Shown here: positions 36,303-48,300 of the stretch, piece after piece | Numbering within the stretch: the stretch's first letter is position 1 | Layout of the letters: each line of letters begins with the position of its first letter | Assembly (NCBI GenBank): GCA_018296165.2 | Contig: JACKQL020000092.1 | Span: 1 to 64,000, forward strand | DNA length: 64,000 nucleotides | Direction of reading: 5' to 3' | Source: Termitomyces sp. T153 | Taxonomy: Eukaryota; Basidiomycota; Agaricomycetes; Agaricales; Lyophyllaceae | Made by a program: the position numbers and the translations under genes | Notes under the pieces: generated by a model | Told to the model about the DNA's origin: nothing | The model's input: only the letters and a program-made list of their open reading frames with translations | Databases searched by the model: none

Positions 36303-37377
36303 GGGAACAGGTAAAGGCGGTGAGTCGTCACATCTCTATTTAATGGACATACTGGAATAACCTATCTGGTAACGTCCCATGTGGAGCTGGCCTCCAATAG
36401 TTCTCCTTCCCCACTGAGATAGGGAGTTTGTGCGCAAACGCGGTCATCACATGACTTGTGACCTGCCTGTGACATGCTTCGAATTAGAATGCCCACACGC
36501 GCTCATCAGACCATCTGTCTATCTCAGGTGCCGCCATTCATTCCTACTTACTGCTGTTGCAGCAAGGTCTACGCAGGGGTGACGTATCAAGACCGGAAGA
36601 GTGAGAGACTGTTTGTGAGCACGATGACTCGGAAGCAAGGGATTCAGGATCACTGGATGTCCGTACAACGTGGGTTCAGAATTGTAGTGTTTGATATGCA
36701 AAGTAATCGAAAACATACGTGGATATCCGCGGGTGCATGAACGCCACGGACTCCAGGACACTAAAATTGAACTACTGTATTACACGAGGTAGCTTGAGGA
36801 TTCAATATTTATTCAGATGTATCGTTGATTTCACGAACAAACGTTCCATACCTTCGATATTAATTCTGAATTGACATTAGCTTTCCCGACACCACCTCGT
36901 CCCAGCTTTTAGATGTACACCACGACGGTTTGTTACCAGCCGCCTTAGTGTGCGAGATTAAGCAATTTTTGTCCTCAAAAGGGCCGTCTATTGTTTTGTC
37001 AGGTTTGTGCCACATATTTACATATTCTCGAACACTCCTCAAGGGCAGATGAGAACGGATCTCATGTCGTGGTTGCGGATCCCGTTACCCGTACATAAAT
37101 CGGTGACATATCGCTAGCTGATTGTCTTAACTTTCAAGTCAAGCCTGCAGCAGCGCGCTCAAGCCTCATGATCAGGCCTGACCGATGATGTTCGGGAACA
37201 CATAATTTGATACGCAGTAGGTGGCACTGCAGTTATAGACCTGATTACTCGCCATGAACAGGAGAGAGAATAAGCGGGTTCGTCGTGAGCTGGGTATTGT
37301 ACACTCCCTGGGTTACATGAAAACAGGACAGAAGCACAGCATAAAAACTACATGGATCCAGAAAACATCGGTGAGGA
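36303..37377. other. Intergenic, about 1.08 kb, upstream of RNase T2
   Basis: Gene-poor stretch between the RNase T2 start and the dmc1 stop. Short open frames have no recognisable content. It contains two short inverted repeats, GTTTGtgcgCAAAC at 36426-36439 and TCACAtgactTGTGA at 36447-36461, about 125-160 bp upstream of the RNase T2 start. Confidence 0.45.
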
Positions 37378-39371
37378 TCAAACGTCGGCCCAGCCACCTT
37401 CGTCCAATTTGTATGACGCTTCACTTTCCGGTCGGTCTGGACTGTCGACCAGCTTTGCAACGCGCTCTTCTGCACGACCTGTAAGACACGGTCAACAGAG
37501 TACATATCGACCAGGTTCTTGACTGATACCCTTCCGAAGGAAGATTCTAGTGGCCGATGCATGTGATAGAATATGACCACCAATAGGTTTGAGGGCACCA
37601 CCTGCAACGAAAGTCATAGTTGCACCAGGGTCAGCTGTGAATAGGCAATGATTGATGTCAGCCAAGATGTAGTGGAAATTTCGTCGAATTGGAGAACAAA
37701 CATTGAACCTGATTTGTGAGCAGAATTGCGATCTGATACGCAACGTCAGGGGAATCTTGATAGAAATTACAACTACGAACGTTATATTCTTCCGACAGTT
37801 TGGTAAGTTTTGAGAGCATCTGTATGTTCATCGTAAGAAGAAACAGCTGGGCGTTCTATTTTGAAGACATACCTGCGCGAGCTAGGTGAAATCATGAGAG
37901 ATAGTTGGATAGAAGCACAGTATAATTTGACCTTTTGTTGACGTTCACTCAATTCTCCTCTCCCTGAATAATCGACACGGAATAGAGCCATAATGCTATC
38001 AATAATCTTTAAACCCGCCGCATATGAGTAAAGGTTATATCTGAGGGAGATGCGATCACACAAGAAGTCTGAAGTCCTTGTCCTCGGCGAAGCGCATAGA
38101 ACATTCGTTGATAAGTTCCATCTATGAGATGTTAGAAATATGGAAGTTGAGATGACACAATAGTGACATGCTTGGTGCTCGCTGTTAAACGCGCGAGCTA
38201 GCAATAACATGTTAGAAGACCCAGGTTCTGGCCAGACTAGCAACACAATTACCATAGAGAATATTTTCCAATGCCATGTTGCCATCGACTCCAAAACGAT
38301 CAGCTATAGATCGTATGCGATCTGGACGGAAGGTTCCTATATCTTCGTTCAGAAGAGGCATAGACGGGTGAGTCGCTTCACCTGCCTTCGGTGTCTATAT
38401 AGGCCACCTGGTGATGTAAATGCATTGGTGCGATACATTGGTACAGCGATTGCAAAGTTGCACACCTTCCCCGCAGCCCCTCCTAAATCCGGCGGAAGTT
38501 GAGCCACAACACTCATCGTATGAGCAAGCTGAGTTTTTCCGGTCCGGAATTCACCGTAAACTATGACCACAAGACCATTTTAGACGCAGCACAAATAAGA
38601 GGCGTTTTTTTCACCTTCGGTGATTGATTGAGACATAATCCCACCTGCAGACAATCAAACTTTGATACGAGAAGGGTGATGAAGGTAGATATCACCGCCA
38701 AGGATTCCATCAACCACTTTGCTACCAGTACTGATCAGTGTTACTCTTTTCCTTCTATCTTGGATTTCCACTCCAGTTGCAAATGACGAGCCCTGAGAGC
38801 AGTCAGTGTCACAGTAAGGATACAGGCACCGGTATATCATCATACGAGAATCTTGTGAGCTGCTTCCTGTGTGATCAAGTAAGTCAGTATTACAGATATA
38901 TGCGTTGAAAACTGATTCAAAAACCTTGATTTTCTCAATTTTTGCCTCGGACATTCCCTGTTGAGCTGAGTACATGACAGGGCAGAGACAAACCAATAGC
39001 AACCTTAATTTTCAACATTTGACGGCGAGTAGTCATGTTCACGCCAGAAATAGTGTGTATGGCTGCGGACTGCCGAGCACTGGTGAGATATAAGACACAA
39101 TTATAGACGAGGGGGCAGTTGCCTTAAGTTTCAGGATGTCCTGTACATTAATTCCCTAAGAGGTGTTAGCCTGTCGGTCGCGATACCCTATGAATTAGGA
39201 CAGACGTGCTGCTGGAGCTCATCAACAGTATCAAAAAAAGGCATCTGATAAGGATTGTAAGCGGATAAAATCGAAGCGTGAGCAGATTTCTACTTCTTCA
39301 TCATCTATCCCTGGAGAGGGGGCTCGAGAAGGCGCAACAGACCCTTGAGACGGAGCACGACGAGGAGGCAT
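37378..39371 (-). CDS. DMC1: Meiotic recombinase DMC1, extremely intron-dense
   Basis: DMC1 is the RecA-family strand-exchange protein of meiosis. Eighteen introns must be removed, in about 345 codons, to recover the protein. Blocks in order: [89 protein letters not shown], the Walker [37 protein letters not shown], Walker B region [58 protein letters not shown], and the C-terminus [20 protein letters not shown]. Three introns use GC donors and one exon is only 9 nt (37873-37881, Leu-Ala-Gln). The absent Trp-rich RAD51 N-terminus and [14 protein letters not shown] favour DMC1 over RAD51. Every exon joins without a stop. Confidence 0.93.
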
Positions 39372-39858
39372 GGGAATCGATGATAAGTGAGGTCACAGGT
39401 GTTGATTGCTATTAAATAAGGATCCAAGCGCAAGAAACAAAGGAGGTACGAAGGAAACGAAGGGAAGGCAATCCGATTTCAACTCCGCTCATCCGCGTCA
39501 ACCTATGAGTTACGCGCTAGCGCTCAGCTCCTACCTGATTTAGTGCGACATACAACCTGAAAAACTCAATGGCAGTACATCTGAGTTCTGCTCAACCTTG
39601 CATTAAGACTGATTGGTGAGATCGCTTGCCTGGAAAGAAACCGATATTTACTAACAGTGCGCCACAGGTAGGATAGGATAAGATTACCTGCGCGGTCCGC
39701 GCGCGAACAACCCGGACCCGTATTACATACACCATAGGTCACATACCAGGTATGCTACTTAGTGTTTGTTACATCTGTTGCATGAATTCAGTTCAACACT
39801 GGAGACAACGTAAACAATCATATCGTACAGAAAAGTCCGAAAAATACAGATAGCTATT
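39372..39858. other. Intergenic between dmc1 start and cwc25 stop
   Basis: 487 bp holding the dmc1 promoter and the CWC25 3' UTR. A CG-rich patch (GCGCGGTCCGCGCGCGAAC, about 39691-39709) stands out from the otherwise balanced base composition. No gene seen. Confidence 0.4.
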
Positions 39859-41249
39859 TCAATCAATGTTACCCACCAAGGCTCCTCGTCCTCTTCTAAT
39901 TCTATCCTCCAAACCACCTGGGCCCCCGAAGACTTTCTTCTGCTCTGAACTCAAAAAGCTAGCCATACCCTTTGACTTGACGCGCGCAGCGTCATCAGCC
40001 ACAAGCTCAGCTCTTTCCTTTTCCTGCAACGCCGCTAACCGTACCTCACGTTCGGCAGACAACGCGACTGCATTACTTGACATGGCGGCCAACCGTGCTG
40101 CGCGATCATCGGAAGGATCGTGAAGTCGAGGCCTTGGCGAGTCATGATCATGATACGAGCGTCGTGGTGGACTAGGTATACGCCGATAATGCTTCAAGGG
40201 TGGAGGAGAGTCCTGCTCGTCGCGTGTGGGGCTCAAAGAGCGTCGACGCTTGCCGATGTGTGTTGATTGACGATAGGAAGACGGATTCTTGCCGGTATCG
40301 TCTGATTCATCGGAGCGGGGCCACATAGGTCGCTCGTCACCTCTGTGTCGATTCATTAGAGCCGGGCTACGATCTCGGTGACGGTAGTCGGGACTGTTCC
40401 TACGACCTCTTTGAGAGGACTCCTGGTAACGACGACGCTCATAGTCGTGATACAAGGACGCAGGGATAGGAGATCTCGAACGACGGGAAGGGCTGGGAGT
40501 GCGGCGGCGATGGCTAGAGTGGCTCGGAGACGAATGTCGACGTTCGGATTTTCGATCGTCAGGGCTATGTCGGTGCTTGCGTTCATGTTTCAACCGTCTA
40601 CGTTCCTCCTTCTCTCGCCTCTTCTCCTCTTTACTTTTTTTGGATGTAATGCCATTACGTTCTTGCATCTCCCTCAGGCGAAGGGGATTCGACATCAGGG
40701 CCTGTAGAGCAGCCTGCTCCTGTTGTTTGATGGCCAAGAGGGGATCCTCACGAATTTTGGCAGCGATATCACGCACATTGTTGGCATTTTGTACCGCAAT
40801 AAAATTTTTATGTGAAGCGCCAATCTAACGAACGAGTTAACGAGGCAAGAATCGTTCAATATCTCCGTTACCTTAGCATTTTCATCTGCCGTTAAGATCT
40901 TGTCCACTCGCTTCTTACCCAAAAGGTAGTCCTCAAGATCATCAGGATTTTGGCTACTACCCGTGGCCGGCGTTGCATACATCCATTCTAGCTTCTCTGT
41001 CCTTTTCTTGCCAGTCTGCTCTTCTTGAAGGCGTTGAAGCTCTTGAAGCTGTCGTTCCTCCTCCTTTTCCTTCCGGAGTTGATCAAGTTTCTTCTTCTCT
41101 TCGAGCTATCCTCATCTATTAGAAAGATGTGCTTCTCCTCAAGACAATTGACGACTTACGGCTTTCTTCTCCTCAAGCCATACCCGCTCCTGATTTTTCA
41201 GAAGGAGCGGGTGCCAAGACTTCTTCATATTGAGGTCTCCTCCACCCAT
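39859..41249 (-). CDS. CWC25: Pre-mRNA splicing factor CWC25
   Basis: CWC25 joins the spliceosome for the first step of splicing and stabilises the branch helix. Three exons. The start is the diagnostic CIR N-terminal domain: [28 protein letters not shown], then Glu/Lys/Gln-rich helix, then [13 protein letters not shown] and [12 protein letters not shown] (family core). [19 protein letters not shown] follows. The rest is a basic Arg/Ser/Glu low-complexity tail ([35 protein letters not shown]) ending with [19 protein letters not shown]. Nuclear. Confidence 0.93.
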
Positions 41250-41473
41250 CTTGACGAGTTATCAGGGTGTATGGCTATGCAAACTTCTTGGTAGGGCTCT
41301 TCAATGAGGGAAGGGAACAAGAAGTCAAATCTATTTGTATATGTTGTGGCATCCTACTGAATTTGACTTGCACACTGCAAACACAGCTTGCGTAAAACGC
41401 TTCACCTACAAACCTTGGAGGATATTTCAGTTAGTCTCCCCTACTTGTGGGGCTGGTTACTAGGGGAGAATCC

Positions 41474-42386
41474 ATGGCGACTGCTCAACGTGTCGATGAG
41501 AATATAGAGACGGATGCCCTACATGGGGACTTGAACACTGGTGATGTAGAGGTCGGCCGGTCCGTCCTAAGATGCCTTCTGCAATATACAGGCACCTCTA
41601 ATTCTCATAATACATGTCAGGACTGGGCGGTCTATCTATGCGCTTTCGCGCCAAGAGATTAGCAGGGGCCTCGCCAACCGCTTCGTGCATTCACGCGTCT
41701 ACATCTGCCTTTATCTAGGCATGGCCGCTCTCTCTGTCACTACGGTGATTCTTAGTCTCAAGGATGGCTGTCCTGTCCTGGCTTTTTTTATTTTGGAGTT
41801 CATCATAAATATATCGATGATAATAGAAGTTGCGATACGGTTTGTTGCCTTTGGAAGGGTGTGTTCACGCAACTTCACTTTAGGAACTTATAGAACTCAT
41901 TGGACAAATCTTTATCTCTAGCAATTCTGGAATTCCCCTTTCAATGTCATGGATCTTATCCTCACGATAGTTTGTGCCTTGACATTGCTGGTGATAACTT
42001 TCGCCAAATGTGGTACGGGAAGTAAAGAGGAGGAGATCTTGGATACGCTACTCCTAGTCACACGGAATATCTTGCAATTTGGCCGGCTCGCTGCTGTGAT
42101 GAGACAGTAAGCACTAGAACTTATTCATTTATGTTTGCTCATTTGTTTTAGGTCTGGCCAGTCTATTTTCTCCCAGCCCAAACCCATCGATATTTCAAGT
42201 GCTCGGAGAGCTGGGTTCATGGATTTGGACGTCGAAAGCGATGAAGAGAATGATCTTGAAACACCTGTGCGGAATCCTTTGCTTTTTGATATTGACGGCG
42301 TGAATGCCGAAAGGGAAGCGTTCACGGATGCTGTGCAGGGAGCTCCCGAGCGAGATTCGGAGGAAACGTGGGCGAGACTTGGATGA
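41474..42386 (+). CDS. Voltage-sensor-domain-only membrane protein
   Basis: Four exons give about 240 residues: a short N-terminus, one four-helix voltage-sensor-like domain, and an acidic C-terminus. S1 is YLGMAALSVTTVILSL, S2 is LAFFILEFIINISMIIEVAI (acidic residues E), S3 is the characteristic FNVMDLILTIVCALTLLV with its conserved Asp, and S4 is LLLVTRNILQFGRLAAVMRQ with Arg at wide spacing. No pore helix or selectivity filter follows, so it is not a normal channel; the family includes proton channels (Hv1), voltage-sensing phosphatases and regulators. Hv1 has RxWRxxR in S4, which is absent here. The tail has DLDVESDEENDLETPVRNP. Divergent from CWC25 by 224 bp. Ion or regulatory role unknown. 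Confidence 0.75.
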
Positions 42387-42679
42387 TATGGATACAGGTT
42401 GATTTATTGTATATGGGACACTCCTAGCTCAAACATACGGATATTTCTAATGAAAGAGGATGTGGATGTACGAAAGGGGATATATATGGACGTGATTTGT
42501 GAAATTGGTTTTATGTGAGATCATTTTCTTCTCAAGCACGATGTGGAATGAGTAGTGAGCCAGTGTACTCGTTGAACGTCCCAGTTGCTGGCCTCCTCCA
42601 CAGCTGTTCCCCGACATCACGCTGCCAATAATCCTTTTCTCAGCTCTCTTCTCTTCTGTGCGACTCCCCTTCGCGCCAC

Positions 42680-45064
42680 ATGTCTCCCGCCTATCCCTCT
42701 GATCCTCCGGCTTCTCGAACATGGTGGTCTCTCGGTCCCAAGCACTCTTCCCAGAACGATCTCCAGCCCCAGCTGTCTCACAAGTCATCCCGCCACAGTG
42801 GGCTTAATTCCATTGCCGCCGCTTTAGGCTTCAAATCCAAGAAGCACCCAGTACTGGCAATTCAGGATCCTGGATCCCCGCCGCCGCGCCCCACCATGCC
42901 AACTGTCGTGACAAAGACCCATAATAGGCCTCCCTCAAAGTCGGTCTCATCAACGCAGTCCCAGGTTGATTCACTCGGTCCACACACACCAGAGGACCCA
43001 CAACGAGACAACCGACAGTCCTTGTTGACTATGTCTGACAGTGATCCTTTCGCCGTAGTGCGCGCTATATCTTCTGCTCCCCAATCTCCCTCTATTCCCA
43101 GCCGTCTTGCCCTTATTACTAGCTCGTCTAACCCCGACATCATGTCCAAAAACGCCGAATCAATTCTTAACCGAGTCTCCTATGCTTCCTCTTCTTCTCA
43201 GTCCAACACTCATGGGAGCGACCCTTCTCTCAGCCCCATAATTGACTTGACGAAGAAGCCAAGACCAAAGTGAGTCCTCTCCCATCCACTTCCTCTGCGC
43301 TGTCAGAACTCATTAGGGAATCCCTTGTATAGTCTGCATAGAAAACAGTCGGTGATGTCTGGCCATGGAGATCAATCACTAGAGTCAGCTTGGGAATCTT
43401 TGGTGGCGAATCAATTCAAGGCTGGGACCTCAGATCAGAATGGGTCCAGTCAGCCTGCGGCGGCCCCTACTCCGTGCCCTCCAATGTATTCTCGAGGTAT
43501 GACAGACCCGGGTCAACGACTGGAGAGTACGATTCTAACTGCTTCTTCGTCTTCGTCGCATTCGCCATTGAATCCTTCACCACGGACTGTCATTCGACAA
43601 CTACCTGTTTCTCGAATCCGGTTGCCTCGAAGTGCACCTCCAAAACAAGAATTGCCTCCTCCGCCTTCGGTCCAAGATTACAGAGTCAGAGATGATGGAC
43701 CCGAGCCCACGTCCCACGTGCCGACAGATTCTGCCTCCTCTTCTAGCCTATCCTTTGCGTCATCAATTTCCTCCCCAAAAGACATACTTAATAATCAACA
43801 CTACAGCCCTCGAAAAAGAGAGAAGGTGCCTTTGGAAAACTCAATCTCTACCAGTGCCAGGGTGGGCAGTGGGAATGATACGTCCCATCGAAGGTTTTCT
43901 CCATCAACACCTCATACCCTCAAAAAAGCAATATCTCACCAATCTTTTGGAAGACGTCTATCACCACTCACTAGCTCTGTTCCAGTACCTCTACCTGAGC
44001 TCCCGTCGCCACCAAAGGCCCCGCGCAAGCAGCGCTCCTTTCATCATGCCAGGTTTCCACTCCCCCCGTTATCACCGAAACGATCCAGCACTTTTTCTGG
44101 CTCACAAACTTCAACAGCCATGACTGATTCTCAGCCAAATACTGAACAAAGACGAGGCAGTGCGGGAGGATTCTCGTTGCCTGTGAGGAAACGACTGTTC
44201 TCTTCAGGATCAAATAGTCGACGGCCATCAACCTCTCAATCCATTGTGCCCGAAGATGACAGTCAATCTGTCTTCAGCGTGCGCTCTGTCCCTGATCAGA
44301 GTATAGGGACAACTATTTTCAAACCTCCAGGCCAGCCATTATCACCTCACACAAACTCCTCGTTTTGGGATGAAGTTTCCCTCCCTGACCAAATGCCATC
44401 CAGCCCCTCGACTCATGAGTATACGCCGCAGCAGATTATGTCGCCTGCAGAAATAGCGAAGCTGGAAGCGAGCGTTGATGATCTAAGTACTTCAGACGCT
44501 TCAAATCGACGAGGATTCTCTGTTCTCTCCACTTCCACGACGACATCGATAGTTTCTGATGGAGGCCCGGGAACTTCTGTAGTTGAGAGCTCCAGCTCAG
44601 CAGATGCCATGTCGATCCATTCAGTAGCTAACAAGAACAAGCCAATCACAAGAAGTGCGTCTCTCGTGCAAAAAGGCTTGTCAGCTCCTCCACGGCCTGG
44701 TGTACGACCTTCGACATCACAACTCAGTGTGAAAACATCAACAGTATCCGAACGGAGTTCTCCCATCTCGTCCCCTCCTAGCCCTTTGATGACCAGTCTT
44801 CCACCACCTCCTCGAAGGGGGCGATCACGAGTTGCATTTGTCAATGACAATTTCAGTCCTCAGTCATTACCTCCGCCTCCAAGCCGCAGACCGAAGATAT
44901 CAGTTGAGAATACCCTTCATCGTCGGTCAATCATGAGAAAGCCTTCCTTTTTGGAAATTGATGACGACAGCGATAAGGATACAGACATTGAGAGTCTTGG
45001 CGAACCGCCATCTGGAAGTTTTTTGGACCTTGCTAGGGAGTCATTTGATATTACCAGCGAATGA
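42680..45064 (+). CDS. Ser/Pro-rich disordered protein of unknown function
   Basis: One intron (donor after codon 197) splits a gene encoding about 770 residues, starting MSPAYPSDPPASRTWWSLG. It is almost entirely low complexity: Ser, Pro and Thr rich with short basic patches (PPRRGRSRVAFVNDN), repeated proline runs (PPPPSRRPKISVEN, LPPPPRRGRSR) and helix-forming IAKLEASVDDLSTSD. The start region (HSGLNSIAAALGFKSKKHP) and the end (KPSFLEIDDDSDKDTDIESL) look more structured and conserved. No signal peptide or membrane segment. Pro-rich runs could bind SH3 domains; the SLA2-type endocytic gene lies convergent to it, but that is only context. Confidence 0.75.
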
Positions 45065-45331
45065 GTAAATCGTCCGCAACCCTCACAAGGATATCTCGCT
45101 GTTTTTATACCATACCCATTATAATCGGTCCTTTTTTTTGGATCATATACCACTACATCTCTCATTCTTTTGATTGTCCCTACCTGATCTTTCGTACTCA
45201 GCACTCAGTATTCACATGAGTATTGGATTTTGTTGACTATCTTTCCTTGATAGTCAGGCAACTCATCCATACTCAATATTTCATGTAGAAATTCACAAGC
45301 CTTGTAATCAAAATCAAATAATTGTCCCTTG

Positions 45332-48300
45332 CTAATCTGTCTGATCAGTATGATATCCAGCACGTCTCATGGCACCGAGACGATGTCTGGCAGCACCTAG
45401 ATCCTTCTCCAGTTTCAATATCTCCACCTGCTGCTCCATCTCGCGTCTCTTGAACTCCAGAACCGCCATGTTCTTGTAGTCAACCTCCTCCTCTTCATTT
45501 TGTCTTGCTGAAACAGCCTTGACCTGACGCACCAGCGCCTTACAAGCTTCTGTGACAGCCTTGGCAGCCGACTCGAGCCGCTCTTGTGATTTCGACATCA
45601 AGTTCGCCTTCACACGAGATGCAGCAACGAGCTGAGCCGTAGCGGCTGCAACTTCATTGGAAGCAACGATGAGTTGCTCAAGAGAATGAGTACCCGACAG
45701 CACGCCGTCTGCACTTTCTATAAGAAGGTTGGTGGCAAATGCGACAGCCCTAGCGGCAGAGATCAGGCCTTCCGTCCAACGATTGTTCCGCTTGTAGAAT
45801 TGCTGCGTCGAGCTGGACCCTTTACCTTGAGCAACAATCTCCTGCTGAGATTCTGTGGCAGCTTTCATGAGGCGAGAGATGGCATTGGTGATGGCCATCG
45901 CAGCAGCAAGAATTGAATCGTGAACTTGAAGGTCAACAGCACTCCGGGAGGAATCACGAGGTCGAGACATGAGTTCTTGTAAACGCTGCGTGGCCTGTTC
46001 AATGGCTTGGGCAGCACCCAACATCTCTTGTTCAACGATGTCTCCAATGTCTCCGTTGGCTCGTGCAAGTGCTCCAGCTTTATCTTTAGGCACAAGACCA
46101 TCAACCATTTCGGAAAGTTTCGTTAGGGCACCCCGAACTTGGCCATTGTTACGCATTGCGACTTCCTTTCGTTGGCTGGGTTGAAGAAGATCTAATTTGT
46201 AGGACTGAAGGTTCTCGAAGAAGCGCAGGCCAACATCTCCGGCCAATTTGGCAACGTTGATGATTTTGTCCGAGGCATCATCATCGCTGGCCAGACGTGT
46301 TATTCCCTTGGTATTGATCAGAACGTCGGCCATAGACTGAGCAAAATCATTGGCAGATTTGATGACAGCAACATGATCACCACCAACATCTCCTCCGAGA
46401 TAGAGATTGTAGATGGTAGCAAATTCGGTGGCATTATTGATTGCCTTTTCCACCATCGAGAGTGTATACTCGGGAGTTGAATTGAGGTTTCCAGCTTGAG
46501 TGGGAGATTCTAACTCGTAGATGGCATCATCGACCTTCTGAACACAGGCCTGCATAATCGAGTCTTGTCATCGAGTCAGCCAGAGTAGATCCATTTTTCA
46601 AGAAGGGACTGACCAATGATATCATTTAATTTCTTACGATTGTCTAGGATCAAGGTATCTATTTGAGCATTGGTGGTTTCATCCACAATGCTTTGATTCT
46701 GGGTATAATGACTTCAGTAAAAGAAGCGCGATACGTAACACTGGCTGACCTGTTGAGTCTCTGAGAGTCGTTGTATAGTACTATCCATACCCTCCTGCAG
46801 AATCATGATTTCTTGATCCTTTTCTTCACGCAAGCGTTCGAGATCACCAGCAGCACTGTCAAGTTTGGAAAAGAGGTCATCAATTTGGAATTGCTTCGAC
46901 TAAACGAAAAGTTATTGTCATGCCAGAATGTCATGAATAACGATATACGTACGCGCAAAGTATCCTCAAGTTCTGATAATTGCCTATTATATTTGGTCAT
47001 TATATTCGAAACTTCCGAATTTTTCGAACGTGAAGAATCCTCGGCACGCTCATTGGCGAAGTTCATTTCCCGGCGTAGTCGGTCAATCTCCTCCTTATGA
47101 GATGACTTTTGCCGATCGATATCAAAGCGGGCTCGATCACGTTCACGAAGCATATCTGCGAGCTCCAAGTTCTTCGCTTTGAGATCCCGCTCCATACGTT
47201 CCATACGATCTACGGCTTCCTGAGCAGAATTGGCTTTCAATTGCATTGCCTTGAACTTAGAAAGCATGTCGAGATGTTCGGTACGGAGCTGACTATACAG
47301 CTTCGCCAAAGCTTCGTACTTGTTGCGCCACAACGCCACTTGATCTTGGAGCTGTTTGATGAGTTCGTCCTTCGACAACATTTGTGAGTTGATATTGGCC
47401 CCAACGTTTGCAAGCTCAGCTTCGAGAGCTTTCACCCGCTACACTGCAATGAGCCGAAAGCCCATTAAGCAAGTAGAAGATACGCAACGTACTTGATCAT
47501 ACTGCTCGAGAAAAATTTGGTCCCTTTCGTATTGTCCTCTCATAGCAAGTAGCTCCCTCTCAAGCTCGTTAGCATGGTGAGCTGCCTGAGTTTGATTGTT
47601 GTATAGAATCTGTTGTTGCATGAGCTCCTCCTGAGCCCGGCGTTGAGCTTCAGCCTGCTGTAGTTGTCTTTGCTCGAACTCCCGTTGTTGTTGTTGCTCC
47701 AATTCTAGACGGCGATGGTCCTCTTCTTGCCTCGCTGCCACGAGTTTGGCCTGCTGTTCTTCGTACTCCTTGAGCATACGAGCTTGTTCCTCGATTTCGG
47801 CGGCTGTAGGTGCCGGGGCCGACGGCGGAGGAGAGGGTGATTTCGCAGCAATTTTGGGTCGAGCAGGAAGGTCAGGGGCATCTCCAGAATCGAGCAAATT
47901 TGGGGGATCCTGGTGGAACACGTCATTTGACTTCGTTGGTGGTAGAGCTATGCACCCACCGCCGCCAATTTCGGCACATTGATAAGCCCAGTAAGGTACT
48001 TCAAGTTGGAACATTCGTAGTAGAATCTACGAAGATTATGATGCTGAGAAGAGTATCGCTGTTTCAATGGTTCCAAAACGTCCATATCATTCGTTCCTAT
48101 CGAAGATCCTATCAAACACCAGAAGACGAGACTAACTGAATCCTTACGTCGGTACATCGCTCTTAACATACTGGTAATGAATCGATAGATACCCCAGCTT
48201 TCCTTCACGAGAGGGACTAAGGACGAGATACGGCATTCATTGTTAGAAGAATATCTGAAATGGGAAAAAACAAGTTTCTGGAAGGCTTCAATCTGATCTT

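Noticed and set aside
36303..37377. A transposon remnant or tRNA in the 1.08 kb gap
   Set aside because: No terminal repeats, transposase-like frame or cloverleaf arms were recognised.
37378..39371. dmc1 as a decayed pseudogene
   Set aside because: Each apparent frameshift is explained by an intron, and the resulting protein is complete and highly conserved.
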